Assembly: GCA_963575745.1 (NCBI GenBank)
Contig: CAUYUJ010017881.1
Coordinates: 134,606-198,605 of the forward strand
Direction: 5' to 3'
DNA length: 64,000 nucleotides
DNA from: Prorocentrum cordatum
Lineage: Eukaryota; Sar; Dinophyceae; Prorocentrales; Prorocentraceae
Position 1 is the first letter of the stretch. Each line of letters begins with the position of its first letter. The position numbers and the translations under genes are program-made. The notes under the pieces were generated by a model that saw only the letters and a program-made list of their open reading frames with translations, searched no databases and was not told the origin of the DNA. Below, one piece after another: positions 62,058-64,000 of the stretch.

Positions 62058-64000
62058 TTATTATTGTTGGACCCCCCAGGCGCTTTGGCGCTCTCGCCTC
62101 GGCGCCGGTTACATCTTCATCGGAAATGAGGCTCACGTTCGAGCGGTTTGGGGGGGCGCCGAAACCGGCCCCCCAACAACAACAACGCTCCCGCTGAAGA
62201 TTTCTTCTTCTGTTTTTTTACTCAGGGCCGGTGTTCTTGCTCGCCACCGAAAGCCGCCGTCCCAACAAAACCGGCACTACTGCTCGAGATTTCCGCGCGC
62301 TACTTTTTCTCTCATCGGCGCTGCCCCCAGCAACAACGCTCCCGCTCGAGGCGCCCTCCCTTTTTGACTCAAGGCGGTGCTCCTCCTCGCCGCCGAACAC
62401 CACCGCCCCGACAAAACCAGCGCTCCCGCCCGAGACTCCTTTCCGTTTTGCGGCGCCCTATTCTCTTCAGAATTAGCGCCGCTCCCAGCAAAAACAACGC
62501 TCCCGCTCGAGGCTTCCTCCCTTTTCTCTGAAGACGGTGCTGTTCCTCGCCGCCGACAGACCCCGTCCCGACAAAACCACAGCTCCCGCTCGATGCTTCC
62601 TCATAACTCAAGGCGGTGTTCCTCCTCACCACCGAAAACCGCCGCCCCGACAAAACCAGCGCTTCCGCCCGAGACTTCGTTTTGTTTTACGCTGGACTGG
62701 CGCCCTAGTCTCTTCAGCATTGGCGCCGCTCTCAGCAACAACAGCAGCCCTGCTCGAGACTTCCTTCCTTTCTATTTAGGGCCAGATCCTTGCCTCGCCG
62801 CCGACAGCCCCCATCCCACCAAGGCAATCCTGTCGTTCGATACTTCCTTGTGCTTTACCCTTGGCTGGGGCCCCACTGGCGGTCTTGCATTGGCGCAGCA
62901 AGGCGCGGGCATGTGTCTTCGAGGCGGGATATGTTGAAATTCCTCGGAGGTGTTTGCAAGATCTCGGACCTCGCTACAGAACAGTAATCCCCCATGATGG
63001 GGATGGTTATCATGATGGTCGCATGCTTCGTGTTGGAAACATCGCGCATGAGGGTAAAATGATTGTTGTGTTTGTTGTTGGTGCTGTTGAATGTTACTTA
63101 CTACACAGTTATTATTGTTGGACCCCTTAAAGGCGCCCTGGCGCTCTCGCCGAGGCGCTGGCTACATTTTCATTGAAAATGAGGCTCGCGCTCGAGCGGT
63201 TTGGGGGACCGCCAAAACCGGCCCCCCAACAACGACAACTTTCCCGCTCGAGATTTCCTCCTTTCTACTCAGGGCTGGTGTTCTTGCTCGCCGCCGAAAG
63301 CCGCCGTCCTAACAAAACCAGCGCTCCCGCTCGAGACTCCTTCCCGGTTTACCTTGGACTGGCACGCTAATATTTCTCTCATCGGCGCCGCCCCCAGCAA
63401 AAACAACGCTCCCGCTCGAGGCGTCCTCCCTTTTTTTGCTCAAGGCGGTGCTCCTCCTCGCCGCCGAACACCGCCGCCCCGACAAAACCAGCGTTCCCGC
63501 CCGAGACTTCCTTCCGTTTTACGCTGGACTGGCGCCCTAGTCTCTTCAGAATTGGCGCCGCTCCCAGCAAAAACAACGCTCCCGCTCGAGGCTTCCTCCC
63601 TTTTTTTCTGAAGATGGTGCTGTTCCTCGCCGCCGACAGACCCCGTCCCAGCAAAACCACGGCTCCCGCTCGATGCTTCTTCCCTTCTTACTCACGGCGG
63701 CGTTCTCCCGCCCGAGACTTCCTTCCGTTTTACGCTGGACTGGCGCCCTGTTCTCTTTTGAATTGGCGCCAACCCCAGCAAACACAACGCTCCCGCTCGA
63801 GGGTACTCTCTTTTTCGTCGGGACGATGCTGCTCCTCGCCGCCGACAGCCCCCGTCCCGACAAAACCACGGCTCCCGCTCCATGCTTCCTACTTTCTTAC
63901 TCAAGGCGGTGTTCTTCCTCGCCGCCGAATTCCGCCGTCCCAACAAAACCAGCGCTCCCGCCCGAGACTTCGTTTTGTTTTTCGCTGGATTGGCGCCCTA
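62058..64000 (+). repeat. ~1.05-kb tandem repeat with internal sub-repeats
   Basis: TTATTATTGTTGGACCCC begins one unit at 62058 and the next at 63110. CTCTCGCC...GAGGCGC, TTTGGGG...CCGAAACCGGCCCC and TTACTCAAGGCGGTG recur in both. Inside each unit shorter segments alternate (CTCGCCGCCGA...CCCGTCCC, AACAAAACCAGCGCTCCCGC, TTTACGCTGGACTGGCGCCC). The array continues beyond the window. Serine/proline-rich frames through it are compositional. Confidence 0.85.

Overview
The window looks like nuclear DNA of a dinoflagellate. Three things point that way. Two tandem genes carry a repeated VQVKNTFIEL...RSKT module and a C-terminal domain that I associate with dinoflagellate proteins. Introns can be read as GT-AG, GC-AG or GA-AG, and several coincide with short inverted-repeat elements (introner-like). 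The rest is GC-rich sequence with very heavy simple and tandem repeats. A large-genome, repeat-rich genus such as Prorocentrum would fit, but the species is a guess.

Layout. 1-10.6 kb is repeat DNA: a 327-bp tandem array, a ~350-bp array with a small inverted-repeat element inserted, a three-unit macrosatellite with CG-alternating blocks, and degenerate CCAAGACGGCC repeats. 10.6-14.6 kb and 18.7-22.1 kb are two copies, in the same direction, of one protein-coding gene with its leader and downstream DNA. Between them lie a decayed PIF1-type helicase on the minus strand, an 89-bp array and a 160-bp array. The two gene copies differ by a complete 217-bp palindromic intron present only in copy 1, and by nested insertions that lengthen the second intron of copy 1.

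From 22 kb to the right end almost everything is simple repeat (GAG/CTC, GAT/ATC, CT, TG), tandem repeat, or short palindromic element. Isolated coding exons are scattered through it. Plus-strand exons at 41.74, 45.22 and 52.22 kb together resemble the C-terminal half of the PCIF1-type cap-adenosine methyltransferase family (the FASPLN region and the helix after the NPPF motif). This suggests one gene with introns of 3-7 kb. The exon that should carry NPPF was not found. Further exon-like pieces occur at 27.2, 29.5, 56.1, 57.7, 58.4, 59.7 and 60.3 kb. A 100-N assembly gap sits at 52.88 kb. The right end is a ~1.05-kb tandem repeat running out of the window.

All exon boundaries are read by eye without transcript data. 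No rRNA, tRNA, CRISPR or prokaryotic feature was seen. The numerous long reading frames within simple repeats are not genes.
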